From positions 62,001 through 126,000 of the forward strand of contig JADQWC010000521.1 in the NCBI GenBank assembly GCA_017979445.1: a stretch of 64,000 nucleotides of DNA, read 5' to 3'. Shown here in pieces: positions 48,318 through 59,003 of the stretch (within the stretch, counting starts at the first letter, position 1; each line of letters starts with the position of its first letter). This DNA comes from Akebia trifoliata. Lineage: Eukaryota; Streptophyta; Magnoliopsida; Ranunculales; Lardizabalaceae. The position numbers and the translations under genes were made by a program. Below the pieces are notes generated by a model. That model was not told the origin of the DNA, searched no databases, and saw only the letters and a list, made by a program, of their open reading frames with translations.

Positions 48318-49540
48318 TAAGGAATCACATAGTAATAGTTGGTACACGGGGATTAACTTTGCATAGGATACACTAATGGTAATCCTATGACATGTCACCT
48401 ACTATTTATAATAAAAAAAAACACATCTTTTCGAATCAATGTTACCATTTTAAAGGAGCGAGGTCTACTAAAGATAGAACAATACGTTACTATTCAAGAA
48501 CAAGTAACGATATTTTTATTGATAATATGACACAATTAATGATAAAAAATAAATGCAAATCATTTCATTCACTCAATTCAAACGGTTAGCAAGTATTTCA
48601 ATATAGTTCTTTTTGTTATTGTGAACTTGTCAATGTCCTTAATTGTATCTTCCAACCTCAATGAAGTCTCCCCGCACATCTGTAACAATCCTCGTTTTCG
48701 ACCATATTTTAAGATAATATCTTATATATATATATATACTTTAAAAATATTTATTTTATTAATGTTTATAGCTAATGTATTGAAATATATGTAGGGTTGT
48801 ATTGGAATGATAGATGGGACATACGTTAGTGTACTTGTACCAACAGAAGAACAAGTGCGATATCGAGGACATAAGGGTCTCACACAAAATATAATGGTAA
48901 CATATTTTTTTGACATGTTGTTCACTCATATGGTAGTTGGTTGGGAAAGGTCGACTAATGATTTACGTCTTTCTTGATACATTGAATAGGCTCAGTTTAA
49001 ATTTTTTATATCCTCCATCAAGTCTCTATGTGAAAGATTTTCAATTATATATGTTTATTTATAATATAAAATTTTATTTTTTTGGATAACAAGTAAATAT
49101 TATCTAGTAGATATTGGGTACCCACTCATGAATGGTTATCTCGTACCTTATCAAGGTGTTTGATACCATCTACAAAAGTATAGAAGATCACGAGCAAATA
49201 GTCAAAAATAACTATTCAACCATTTACATTCTTTACTTCGAAATGTAATCAAGCAGACCTTCAGGGTTTTGAAGGTAAAATAGTCAATATTGAAATTGAT
49301 GCGCTCATATGATTTTGACAAATAATGAAATAATGTTGTTGCCTGCATGGCATTACACAATTTTATCAGAAAATATGTCATTGTTGATGAAGAATTTGCT
49401 CGATTTAAGAAAGAATGATCTATTAAAGAAGAAGAAAATGACATCACTAATCAAGAGTATCCAGTTCTTCCATCAATAGGTCGTTAGAGCTGACAAAAAA
49501 TAAAAATACAAAGGGATTCAATAGTCGATGCTATTTATAA
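48318..49540 (+). pseudogene. PIF/Harbinger transposase (DDE_Tnp_4 type), main part
   Basis: This DDE transposase cuts and pastes Harbinger elements. After an intron-like gap the frame encodes GCIGMIDGTYVSVLVPTEEQ (48795 on), RGHKGLTQNIMV and FFDMLFTHMVVGWERSTNDL. These give the first two catalytic Asp (IDGTYV and STNDL). Later come YLVDIGYPLMNGYLVPYQGV and, at about 49235-49290, NVIKQTFRVLK, where families show x-I-E-R-x-F-G-x-L-K. The catalytic Glu is therefore Lys. ACMALHNFIRKY closes the domain. The part before the intron (to PHICNNPRFRPYFK) is frameshifted. Stops are scattered, so it is dead. Confidence 0.85.
48714..48794 (+). other. intron of the Harbinger transposase with mutated donor
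   Basis: Coding similarity ends at TTTAAG and resumes after ATATGTAG. The left edge reads AAG|ATAATAT where GTAATAT would be expected, so the splice donor G appears lost to A. Confidence 0.5.
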
Positions 49541-50150
49541 TCATTGATATATTTTTATATTATGTTTATTATTTTGTATTATAACTGTTGATATTATTAT
49601 TCGATGTTGAAATAAAGATTATACTATAATTATAAGTATATTACAAAGATTCCATACTTATTTATGATCTTTTTGTACATAATGAATAGTATTGATGGAA
49701 AACTATATGTATCCATCATTTTGTTCATGTGGTCAAGTAATGACACTAGTTACAACTAAAACAAAAAAAAATTATGAAAGGATATTTTATAGGTGTCCAT
49801 CATGGCAGCTAATATCTTATTAATATTAAAATTGGGTGCCTATTTATATAATTGGATTGATATTAAATCACATGTTATTTTACTTTATAAAATCATATAA
49901 GGTATTTTGTGTAGGCAGATGAAGTTGACATTATCAATGATAATGTGTTATACACATTTGTTGGATGCATATTTTGTATGTTTTTATTTATTTCAGTTCT
50001 ACTTATTATATTAACTATGATTATTATGTTAACATGATGTCAGAATATAAATGGGATCTTATGTGGATATGTTATGTGTATGGGATGTTATCTGTATGTA
50101 GATTTTGTATTATGCAAGTATTTTCTTTATCAAGAAAATTTTATATGTCT
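49541..50150. other. AT-rich stretch, probably non-transposase Harbinger or flanking DNA
   Basis: Low-complexity AT-rich DNA. No coding sequence, terminal inverted repeat or LTR seen. The Tat/Ogre integrase fragment starts at about 50155. Confidence 0.35.
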
Positions 50151-50154
50151 ATTT

Positions 50155-51090
50155 TTAAGAGGAGATGCTACCGAATACATGCAAACCTTATATATGTGCC
50201 GCCATCTCAATTAGTGGGTCTGACTTCACCATGGCCATTCTCAGTCTAGGGAATTGACATTATTGGTAAAATATCACCTAAGGCATCAAACGGGCATGAA
50301 TACATTCTGGTTGCCATCGATTATTTTACCAAATGGGTCGAAGCTGCCTCTTATGCTGTCCTCACTGCGTCTCGAGTTGCAAAGTTTATTCAAAACGAAT
50401 ATCATCAGTCGATACGGGGTACCTTCAGAGTTGATATCCGATAACGGGTCACACTTCAAAGCTGAGGTTATCAAATTGTGTTCAAAGTTCAAAATCTCAC
50501 ACCATAAATCATCTCCTTACCGCCCTCAGACTAATGGAGCAGTAGAAGCAGCTAATAAGAATATTAAGACCATCCTCAGAAAAATGTGTCAATCACATCG
50601 AGATTGGTCGGAAAAATTGCCATTTGCATTATGGGCATATCAAACCTCAATTCGATCCTCCACTGGAGCTACTCCCTACTCCTTAGTGTATGGAATAGAA
50701 GCAGTCTTGCCAGTTGAAATGGAGATTCTGTCTCTCAGAGTCTTGTTAGAAAGTCAGTTGTCAGAATCAGATTGGGTTCGTCAACGGTATGAAGAGTTGA
50801 TCGAGGAAAAATGACTAAGAGCGTTGTATCATGTGCAAGCTTATCAAAGAAGAGTCGCCCGTGCATTTGACAAAAAGATCAAAGCCCGTCACTTACAAGT
50901 CGGGGACTTAGTACTCAAAGAGAATCGGGCACCTATCTTTGACCCTAAAGGGAAGTTCAAACCAAATTGGGGAGGTCCGTTCATCGTCAAGGAAATATTA
51001 CCAGGAAAAGCTGTCAGGCTTCAAGATCATGATGGAATCGAATTACCAGAATCAACCAATCTTGACCAAATCAAACGGTACTACATTTAA
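50155..51090 (+). pseudogene. Tat/Ogre integrase, core and C-terminal domain
   Basis: Integrase inserts the cDNA. The first frame encodes VPPSQLVGLTSPWPFSV, a stop in place of Trp, then GIDIIGK and VAIDYFTKWVEA, which supplies the first catalytic Asp. A frameshift at about 50385-50400 leads to SRYGVPSELISDNGSHF (second Asp) and PYRPQTNGAVEAANKNIK (catalytic Glu). The C-terminal part has HLQVGDLVLKE and GKFKPNWGGPFIVKE, the GPF/Y-like module. A TGA at 50812-50814 interrupts before it. The frame ends at TAA 51088-51090. One frameshift and two stops make it a pseudogene, though the D,D,E residues are readable. Confidence 0.9.
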
Positions 51091-51520
51091 GAAGGCCATC
51101 TTTGGCCGAATCAATCCTCATATTACCCAGTTACCCAGTTCAACATATCCTACGTTTTCGTCTGATCCAAAAATTCTAGGATACGTAGGCAACCTGAGAA
51201 GTTACTTCAGGTCCGACCACATCAAAATAAAAAAATATATTTCCCACACAATAAAAAAAATTCAAAAGAAAAGAAATATCATCCAAAATGGGGAAGAAAA
51301 TTTAAAGAAAAAGAAATAATTTAAAAGGAAATGCCACACAAGGGGCATTTGGGTTTTTGAGCCTCAAAATTCCTTTCTTTTTATACCCAGTCCTAAGCCT
51401 ACCCATGAAAATCCTCCTAAGTACTAGGCAAAAAGTCAAGGAAGATAGCAAAGCATGATCAGACAGCAACTCCAGAAGTTCAGAGGAGAAGAAAAAGATA
51501 AAAAAAAATGAAAAGGCCTG

Positions 51521-51718
51521 CTAAGTTGAAAACCCGAAAAGGGCGACTTAGGCAAAAATTAAGGCAAGCTCGCAAGGTTGAAAATCTAAAAGGACAATTT
51601 TGACAACAATCAGAGCCAAGAAAAAAAGAAAAGCTCGCTAGATTGAAAACCTGAAAAGGCGATCTAGGCAAAAGTTAGAGCAAGCTCGATAGATTGAAAA
51701 CCTGAAAAGGCAATCTAG
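51521..51718 (+). repeat. four-unit hairpin-forming tandem repeat with covarying arms
   Basis: Arms pair as follows: unit 1 CTAAGTTG (51521-51528) with CGACTTAG (51544-51551). Unit 2 CAAGGTTG (51573-51580) with CAATTTTG (51595-51602), using two G-U pairs. Unit 3 CTAGATTG (51638-51645) with CGATCTAG (51660-51667). Unit 4 TAGATTG (51690-51696) with CAATCTA (51711-51717). Between arms lies AAAA plus an inner 3-bp stem around GAAA or GAAAA (CCT GAAA AGG in units 3 and 4, CCC GAAAA GGG in unit 1). Unit spacing is 52, 65 and 51 bp. Confidence 0.85.
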
Positions 51719-52528
51719 GCAAAAGTTAAGCAACAAAGAAAAAATAGAAGAAGATCCCAAGCTGATAGTAGTCCGACCCGAAACAGAAGAAGTCTGAATA
51801 ATCAAGTCCAATACTTAGTTTAAACTAGGCATAGACTCAGAAGCCACAAGTATCTTGTCTACGATCGATCTGAAAATTTTTACTTTCCCAAGTGAACCAA
51901 GGGAGATAAGGGTGAATTCTGTGATGAGTCTCGAAAGGAAATAATTTTGTACTCTTGAGCCTGACTCAAAACCTTCAATGAAATTAATCAAAATTAAAAG
52001 TTGAGTCTTTATTGCACTTGTGGTAATCAATTATTTCAAACCTTCATACAAGGGGCATTTCCTTTCTTTTTTAATGTAACTTTTTCCCCTTATACTAGGG
52101 GCATTTTTTTTGTTATGAGGTGTTCAATTATTTTCAAGGCCATGTTCATTGTCAAACTAGGGGCGTTTTGTTTTTGAGCAATGTTAATCCTAAAAGATAA
52201 TGAGAAGCCCAAATTTAAGGTTACCCTCTTGATAACAGTTTTTCGAAAAATCCTTGAGGTTCAAAAGAAATAAAAACTCAGGTTTTAAAAAAAAAAAAAA
52301 AAAAAAACTTTTTGAGGTTCAAACAAAAGCATATTGGATCTCACATAGGAGATATGGCATTCTTTCGGTCTCCAGATTCTTTTTCAGATCTAATCATTCT
52401 TAGATTCGATCATTTCTCTTCTAGATTCATTATCTTTCAGATTGATTCATTCTCCGATTCATTCCTATCAGTCTTCTCCAAGATTCATTCATTCTTTTCC
52501 AAAATTCCTTCATTCCTCTGCCAGTTTT

Positions 52529-53611
52529 GCTCAGTTTTCGCCAAGGGTTATCTTGGATTTTGCTCAGTTTCCGCCAAGGGTTATCTTGGATTTTGCTCAG
52601 TTGCCGCCAAGGGTTATCTTGGATTATGCCCAGTTACCGCCGAGGGTTTTCTCGGAACTATGCTCAGATGCCGCCGAGGGTTTTCTCAGAACTATGCTCA
52701 GATGCCGCCGAGGGTTTTCTCGAAACTATGCTCAGATGCCGCCGAGGGTTTTCTCGGAATTATGCTCAGATGCCGCCGAGGGTTTTCTCGAAACTATGTT
52801 CAGTTACCACCGAGGGTTTTCTCGGAACTATGCTCAGTTACCGCCGAGGATTTTCTATGAATTATGCTCGATGCCGCCGAGGGTTTTCTCGGAACTATGC
52901 TCAGATGCCGCTGAGGGTTTTCTCGGAATTATGCTCAGATGCCGCCGATGGTTTTCTCGGAACTATGCTTAGTTACCACCGAGGGTTTTCTAGGAACTAT
53001 GCTCAGTTACCGCCGAGGTTTTCTCGGAATTATGCTCAGTTACCACCGAGGGTTTTCTCGGAACTATGCTCAGTTACCGCCGAGGGTTTTCTCGGAATTA
53101 TGCTCAGATGCCGCCGAGGGTTTTCTCGAAACTATGCTCAGATGCCGCCGAGGGTTTTCTCGGAATTATGCTCAGATACCACCGAGGGTTTTCTCGGAAC
53201 TATGCTCAGCTACCGCCGAGGCTTTTCTCGGAACTATGCTCAGTTACCACTGAGGGTTTTCTCGGAACTATGCTCAGTTACCGCCGAGGGTTTTCTCAGA
53301 ATTATACTCAGTTACCACCGAGGGTTTTCTCGGAACTATGCTCAGTTACCGCCGAGGGTTTTCTCGAAATTATGCTCAGATGCCGCCGAGGGTTTTCTCG
53401 GAACTATGCTCAGATGCCGCCGAAGGTTTTCTCGGAACTATGCTCAGTTGCCGCCGAGGGTTTTCTCGGAACTATGCTCAGATGCCGCCGAGGGTTTTCT
53501 CGAAATTATGCTCAGATGCCGCTGAGGGTTTTCTCGGAACTATGCTCAGTTACCATCGAGGGTATTCTCGGAATTATGCTCAGTTACAGCCGAGGGTTTT
53601 CTCAGAATTAT
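52529..53611 (+). repeat. 34-bp minisatellite, about 32 units, each with a short hairpin
   Basis: The unit is GCTCAGATGCCGCCGAGGGT followed by TTTCTCGGAACTAT. AGATG and AGTTA versions alternate. The first three units are 33 bp and use CCAAG...CTTGG where the rest use CCGAG...CTCGG. The unit has no stop in any forward frame and 34 is not a multiple of 3, so all three frames stay open for about 1 kb; these ORFs are a by-product. Confidence 0.95.
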
Positions 53612-53949
53612 GCTCAGTTTATATTCAAATTATGCTCAGTTTATACTCAGATTATGCTAAAATTATACTCAGATTTTACTCAGTTTCACACAGTGCACAC
53701 ACTTGCACATTTGCACTTTTTAGTCAAGGAGAATTTTCTAAAATTCAAGGATTTGACACTGTCAGTGAGAGTTTGCGCTCAAGGACCTGACAACCTTTTA
53801 ATTCAGGGAGAGCTTTACCCTCAAGGATCTGAACACCTTGACGAATTGCTAAATCAGGCTGCAAAATGAACTGTCACTAGCTTTGGCATTCAGATATCGC
53901 ACTATCTACTAAAATAGATTTGCTATCTAGTTTGCTTCAACCCTCTGCC

Positions 53950-53962
53950 AAAGAGGGGCATC
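53950..53962 (+). other. polypurine tract of the Tat/Ogre element
   Basis: AAAGAGGGGCATC precedes the LTR start TGTAGACACC. It shares AGGGGCAT with four upstream look-alike tracts. Confidence 0.75.
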
Positions 53963-55677
53963 TGTAGACACCCCATTTTTGCATTCGCCTAATTAATCAA
54001 CTCGTCAACCCGATTGCAATGATTCTCAATGATGGATGTTATTTCTATTGCTTTATTTTGTTACCAGATATGTTTCAGAAATCCGGATGAGGTATCTCGA
54101 ACTGACAAAACCTTAGAAACCACGCTACGCTAGGAAAATACAACCCCAGAAACGTAGAAATCATCATATTGCAGACCAAAAAGAAGTTTCACGATAAAAA
54201 TCATTAAAAATAACCAAATTATCAAAATAGCCCTAACATCAAAACAATCCTAGAGCCTATGTTACGCTTAGAAAAACTCCCTCAAACACATAAAACAATA
54301 AATCGGAACTAAATAAATCATTTCACTAATTTTAACAAAATTTGACAAAATTACAAAAATGCCCCTCATAAAGTTCATGACCATTTCACACAAAAAATTC
54401 CATAAATGACACAAACTAATATTTCCGTTGAATTCCTTAGGAAAAATCGATTCTAAAACATCCTAGAACATTAAAAACCGACTTAAAATGTGAAAAGTCC
54501 TCTCCGGGGGCAAAACGATAATTTCACAATTTTCATAATTAAAATTTTCGAAATTAATAAATAAAACATTAAATAATTAAAGTGAAACATTAATTAAATT
54601 AATTTAAAATTTTGAATTAAAAAAATCGATCAATCGGACTTTCAAGTAAAATTGTTGAGGGTTCGTGAGATATTTCTTTAAGGACCCCTCCATTTGGGGG
54701 TCCAAAGAATTAAAGATATAATAGAGGGGGGTTCTCAAAATTTTAAAGTCAATCAAGAAAGACTAAAGTCAAGGTATTAAAGTCAATTAAGCAAGACTAA
54801 AGTCAAAATATTAATAGTTAATCAATTAAGACTAAAGTCAAAATATTAAAAGTCAATCAAATAAGACCAAAAGTCAAAATTATAATAGAATTCTAATTAA
54901 ATAATAACTCAATCTAATAGAGTTCTAATTAAAAAATAATTCTACCTAAAACAATTCTAATTAAAACACAATTCTACCTAAAACAAGTCTAACTAAAACA
55001 CAACTCTAATTAAAAGAACTCTAATTAAACACTAACTCTATCAAAATCAACCCCTAAAAAAATCTATAAATAGAGGTGCTCACACCCTATTTTCGTATCA
55101 AATCATAAAGCCTAAGAGAAGTAGGTCTAAAAGCCCCCCTAGCCTCCCATAAACCCTAGTTTTGGAGCCCCAACTCCTTACCTAACATCTCTCCTTTGAT
55201 TTTAGCCTAAGAAACGCCTAAAAGCCTTCCAAAAATATCTCAAAATCCACAACAAATTTGAAGAATTCAAATCCAAGAAAGTAAAGATACCTTGCCTCGG
55301 AGATCAAAAATCAAATCCGGAGACAGAGCGAAGCAAGGAGTACGGTACAAGGAGTCATTTTTGTCAGATCTGAGGGAACAAAGTATTTGCTATCGGAAAG
55401 GTATAACTTTTTTTTATTTATTATTATTATCTAGGTCTTTAGCAATGTAATTTATTTGGGAAGTTAGTAGAGACCGGCTTTGGTCGGGCGGGGTTGGTGC
55501 CTAACACCTTCCAACCCCGTAACATGATCCCCGGATTCAGTTTTTTCTGTTTTAGACTAGTCCTTTATCTATTTAAAGTCATTGATCGGTTCCTAGACCG
55601 TAATAACTAGGTGACGACTCCCAAACCTCAAGGGTCAAAAGCGGATCTGCGCACCCTGTGGATTGAGGGCGCTTTCA
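53963..55677 (+). repeat. Tat/Ogre LTR shared by the upstream and downstream element bodies
   Basis: 1715 bp, TGTAGACACCCC to GCGCTTTCA. A TATA box CTATAAATAG lies at 55064-55073. An AAGTCAATCAAG-type tandem repeat lies at 54745-54880. It has a polypurine tract on its left and a PBS on its right, so it is in 3'-LTR and 5'-LTR position at once. Confidence 0.9.
55064..55073 (+). promoter_or_regulatory. TATA box of the Tat/Ogre LTR
   Basis: CTATAAATAG, conserved in position in the solo LTR (about 47728-47739). Transcription of the downstream element would start some 30 bp later. Confidence 0.65.
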
Positions 55678-55678
55678 G

Positions 55679-55696
55679 TGGCGACTCCACTGGGGA
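55679..55696 (+). other. primer binding site of the Tat/Ogre element
   Basis: TGGCGACTCCACTGGGGA begins one base after the LTR end. This PBS sequence is typical of plant Tat/Ogre elements; I recall it as a tRNA-Arg type but have not checked this. Confidence 0.8.
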
Positions 55697-58600
55697 CATT
55701 GAGGATTAGACTTGAAAACCCCCAAGTATGGGAACATTGCCAATGACCTAGTTTTATTTAAATTTTAGTTTGTTCCTTTTTGTTTATCAGTTTTTATTTA
55801 TTTATTATGTTTATTAGTCCAATCATTAGTTATTCGGTTTGATGCCGGTGCGTTAACCTGGCATATTATTCTATAGTTCAGTCGAGAGTCACTTAGGGTG
55901 ACTTTAAATAATGCTAAATTTCAAAGGGTAATTTTATTGAGGGTGAAATAATGAATTAAAGGCGATCTTTTATTTATTTGTTTTTTAGTTTTTTAGGTAC
56001 GTCGATTTGTTTTTTTTTATATAATAGACGATTTCTTTTTTGGTTATTTGACTATGTTTTTTAAAAAATAAAAGAATAAAAATAAAAATAAAAAGAGTTT
56101 TTTTAGTTTGTTTAGGTGTTCAGTTTTTTTTTTATTTTTTATTTTTATTTTTTTATTTTTATTTTGCAAAGTTCTACTATTAGATAGCAAACAAAAGAAA
56201 AGTGAAAAAAAATGATTAAAAAAAAAGAGAGAGTTTTTTTTAGAGGTTCTGCTGCTGCAGCTTGCTATTTTTTTAGGACGGTGTGTCCCCAGTAAAAAGC
56301 CATTTTTAATGATCGGACCCTTAACTTCTTAATTTAATTGATGGGGTGTTATAAGTAAAAAATCTTTTTTACTTTGTTTTCAACCCATTTGATCAGTTCT
56401 TTTAAGAGAACATCGTCTTCCCCACTTGGTTCCATCGGTCTCAAACAGAGACCGAAGAACCTTGCACCCCGAGTGTTCCTAAACCATGATTTGGTTTGCA
56501 AATCTCGGCCGATATAAGTATCAACCAATCGGGGTAGCCCTCATCCTGATTTTTTCTTGATCGAACAAGTAATGGTGAACTAGGGGACTGGTAGGGGGCG
56601 TTGTCTTCTTTACGAGATGGGAGATTCGATTAAGATCAGAGAACTCGAACATTGTTTTTCTTTCTTGATTTTTTTTGGCTGTTTTTTTGGGACTGGTAGG
56701 GCGCTGTTCCTGAGTTTCTTTTTCACTCAAATATCGTTTCAAGTCTCGAGTTTGGTGGCTGTTTCTTTTGCCGATCAGTCGTTTTTGGTGAGGGAGATGC
56801 TGTTGATCTCGAATGTGAGGATCTCTATGGAGATTTGTTTCAATCTCGGTTTCTCTCTCTTTCTTTCAAACAAAAGACCGGAATTATCAAGAGACAGTTC
56901 ATAGAAAGAATTTTCATCGCAGCAGGCTGAGGTGAAAATTTATCCTCATGAAACTCCATGAGTTTATAAGACTGCAACTCGGACATGTTATGTTTTATCT
57001 GCATTTTTTGCTTGATTAACTCTGTCCAAGTTATCGGTTATTTCTCTTTTGCGCTTTCGGTTCTAGATAACCAACAACGTTAATGGCCAAATATCGATTT
57101 AATAACAGCGGTTCTTACGACCTAGGTCATTGGGATTAAATGTCAATCGTGTTTAGTTCCGAAAATCTGTTATACCATGTTGTTCCATTAAGCCAATCCT
57201 GTCCTATTTTACAGATTTTTATTAATTGGAAAGCATCGATCGAGAGTTTGAGTTAAAATCGGATCTTGAAAATTTAACACAATTTTTCAGAGATTTTTTC
57301 TGTCAATTAAGGGGTTTAACTTATTGAATTATACCTCCATCAAGGCCCTGAATCGATAAGAAAGTTTAAAAAAAATCATATTTTCAAAAGAAAAATCGAG
57401 TCTTGAATGTTTGCCGACAACAACATGGAGGTATATCTTTTTGTCTTGTTTGGTTTCATTGAGATCAACTCTTTTTTTTTTAAATAAAAAATAAAAAAAT
57501 AAAAATAAAATATCATCTTTATTTCATCGATCATTATTATACCCTCAATTCAATACCCTTAGAAATTTTGAATTATTTCGGGTCGCCCCAAGATTTCTGT
57601 TGATTGGACTATATAAATTTTTTGTGAGACTTGGAACCATGGGCTTATTTCAATGATTCGGACCATATTGTTAGTTTATGTTAATTGCCTATCTAACATG
57701 CCACAATCTTGCTTGAAATAGATGTTTGATGGTGATCATAATGTCGATGTGATGTGATCGGATTGGTATTTTAATATTCATGTGATTCATGTTATAATGA
57801 ATGGTTTAATTGGACCCATGGGCCCATTTGTTTGAAAAGGCCCTGGGCACACCCCACCCTGTTTTACTCACTTACACGTCCCGTATAGCCAACATCGCAC
57901 TAGTGCATGACCCGGTCTCTTCGGAGATGCGACGTCATTCATGAAAACCACAACTCCAGTCACGTACCTTAGGGTATATCAAACTGGGAGCATTAATACC
58001 GTCTGATCAGGTGATTCTGATAGATATATTGATGAACCCAGGCTGGAGCGTCCTGAACCTTTGACCTATTGTAAGCCACACAGTCACATGTCCCGATTGC
58101 CAATGTAGTACTAGTATGTGGTCGGTCCCCTCGTGGGATGCTAAACCATTTATGAAAGCTACAACTCTTGACTCGTACCCGTAGGTATAAAAGATAATCT
58201 AAGTATATCAATTGCACTTCTTGGTCAAAATCGGTGCCTAAGCAAGATCTTGCCCCGCTGTACCCTACTGTACGAGGGGGATAGACTACGTCTATTCTAG
58301 ACGAGAGGTATTTAAGTGAGCCCTTGCTCAGCATTGTACGCCACCTCTCAACTGGAGATCAAACTGGCTATTTTTGGCTTCAGAGAAGTGAGTTGAGGTT
58401 TTAGATTATCACCTATACGGTATATCAAACCAAGTCACCACGTATCGAGAGGTATATAGGTGTGCTTGGGCAAGGGTGGCCAAATATAAATGCATTGCAC
58501 GTAGTAAGCTTAGAGTCTAGAAACCTTCCCTGTAGGTCACGACTCGAACTTATCGTGGGTGTTCCTGGGTTGTTTATTGAACGGAGCCTATTGATTGATG

Positions 58601-59003
58601 AATGTATGTGAATGATGTGAATGATGTAGATCAGAGTGTATGATTGTCTTCAAGGATCAAAAATGTTGCTTTTGAAAATTAAAATGGGTGCACCGACCCA
58701 ATAAAGAATCCATTCATTTACAATAATGACCCAGTCCATCCCGATCCAACAATCATGGTGGACCCGGCCAGTTAAATCAAAATGGAAATCGAATTTTCAA
58801 AGAAGAAAAAGAAAATATTTTCCAGAAAAGAAAGTTTTCCAAATACAAAAAAAAAGTATTCTCTAGAAAAAATGTTTTCCAAGAAAAAATATTTTTCAGA
58901 AAATATTTTCCATAAGAACAAGATTTTCCAAAAGAAAATAAAAAATTTATCTTTTACATGGACCTTGGAAGAGTACTAAAATACCCTTTTGTGTCAAACC
59001 AGG
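55697..59003 (+). other. long leader of the Tat/Ogre element
   Basis: No gene. It contains T-rich TTTTTA runs (56090-56170), a poly-purine-rich patch, and an imperfect duplication (about 57880-57990 against 58090-58210) with CCAACATCGCACTAGT/CCAATGTAGTACTAGT and CGTACC...GGTAT words. An A-rich patch with repeated TTTTCC (58795-58945) precedes ORF1. Two minus and plus ORFs of about 95-113 codons in the leader have no recognisable content. Confidence 0.6.
58795..58945 (+). repeat. degenerate A-rich repeat with TTTTCC motif
   Basis: Seven or so TTTTCC(A/T) words spaced about 15-30 bp apart in AAGAAAA-rich sequence, giving a Lys/Phe-rich chance ORF. Confidence 0.7.

Larger units (their letters stand above)
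51091..53949 (+). other. 3' untranslated region of the Tat/Ogre element
   Basis: No gene. In order: a G-rich AGGGGCAT tract (51341), a four-unit hairpin array (51521-51718), three further AGGGGC(A/G)TTT tracts (52051, 52097, 52159), a 21-A run at about 52288-52308, a pyrimidine-rich stretch with GATTCATT words, the 34-bp array (52529-53611), and a degenerate TTATRCTCAG run to about 53680. Long 3' regions with tandem repeats after pol are known for plant Tat/Ogre elements. Confidence 0.75.
50155..55677 (+). mobile_element. 3' part of a Tat/Ogre-type element, 5'-truncated
   Basis: Holds the integrase C-terminal two thirds, a 2.9-kb repeat-rich 3' UTR, a purine tract and an LTR (53963-55677). 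Everything 5' of the integrase HHCC end is missing; AT-rich DNA stands there instead. The LTR is directly followed by a PBS and another Tat/Ogre interior, so it is shared by two consecutive element bodies. Confidence 0.8.

Noticed and set aside
52312..53869. Several long overlapping plus-strand ORFs (up to 332 codons) with repeats such as FSRNYAQ and PPRVFSEL
   Set aside because: They are the three frames of a 34-bp repeat without stops. As 34 is not a multiple of 3, openness in one frame forces openness in all; there is no start context or non-repeat domain.
46648..55677. One full-length Tat/Ogre element bounded by the LTRs at 46648 and 53963
   Set aside because: The first LTR has its own TTAGG duplications and no PBS after it, and Harbinger sequence continues on both sides, so it is a solo LTR.
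57993..58334. Minus ORF of 113 codons in the Tat/Ogre leader
   Set aside because: It lies antisense in a leader with internal duplication; no recognised motif.
58782..58979. Lys/Phe-rich 65-codon ORF just before ORF1
   Set aside because: Product of the TTTTCC/AAGAAAA repeat, not a conserved peptide.
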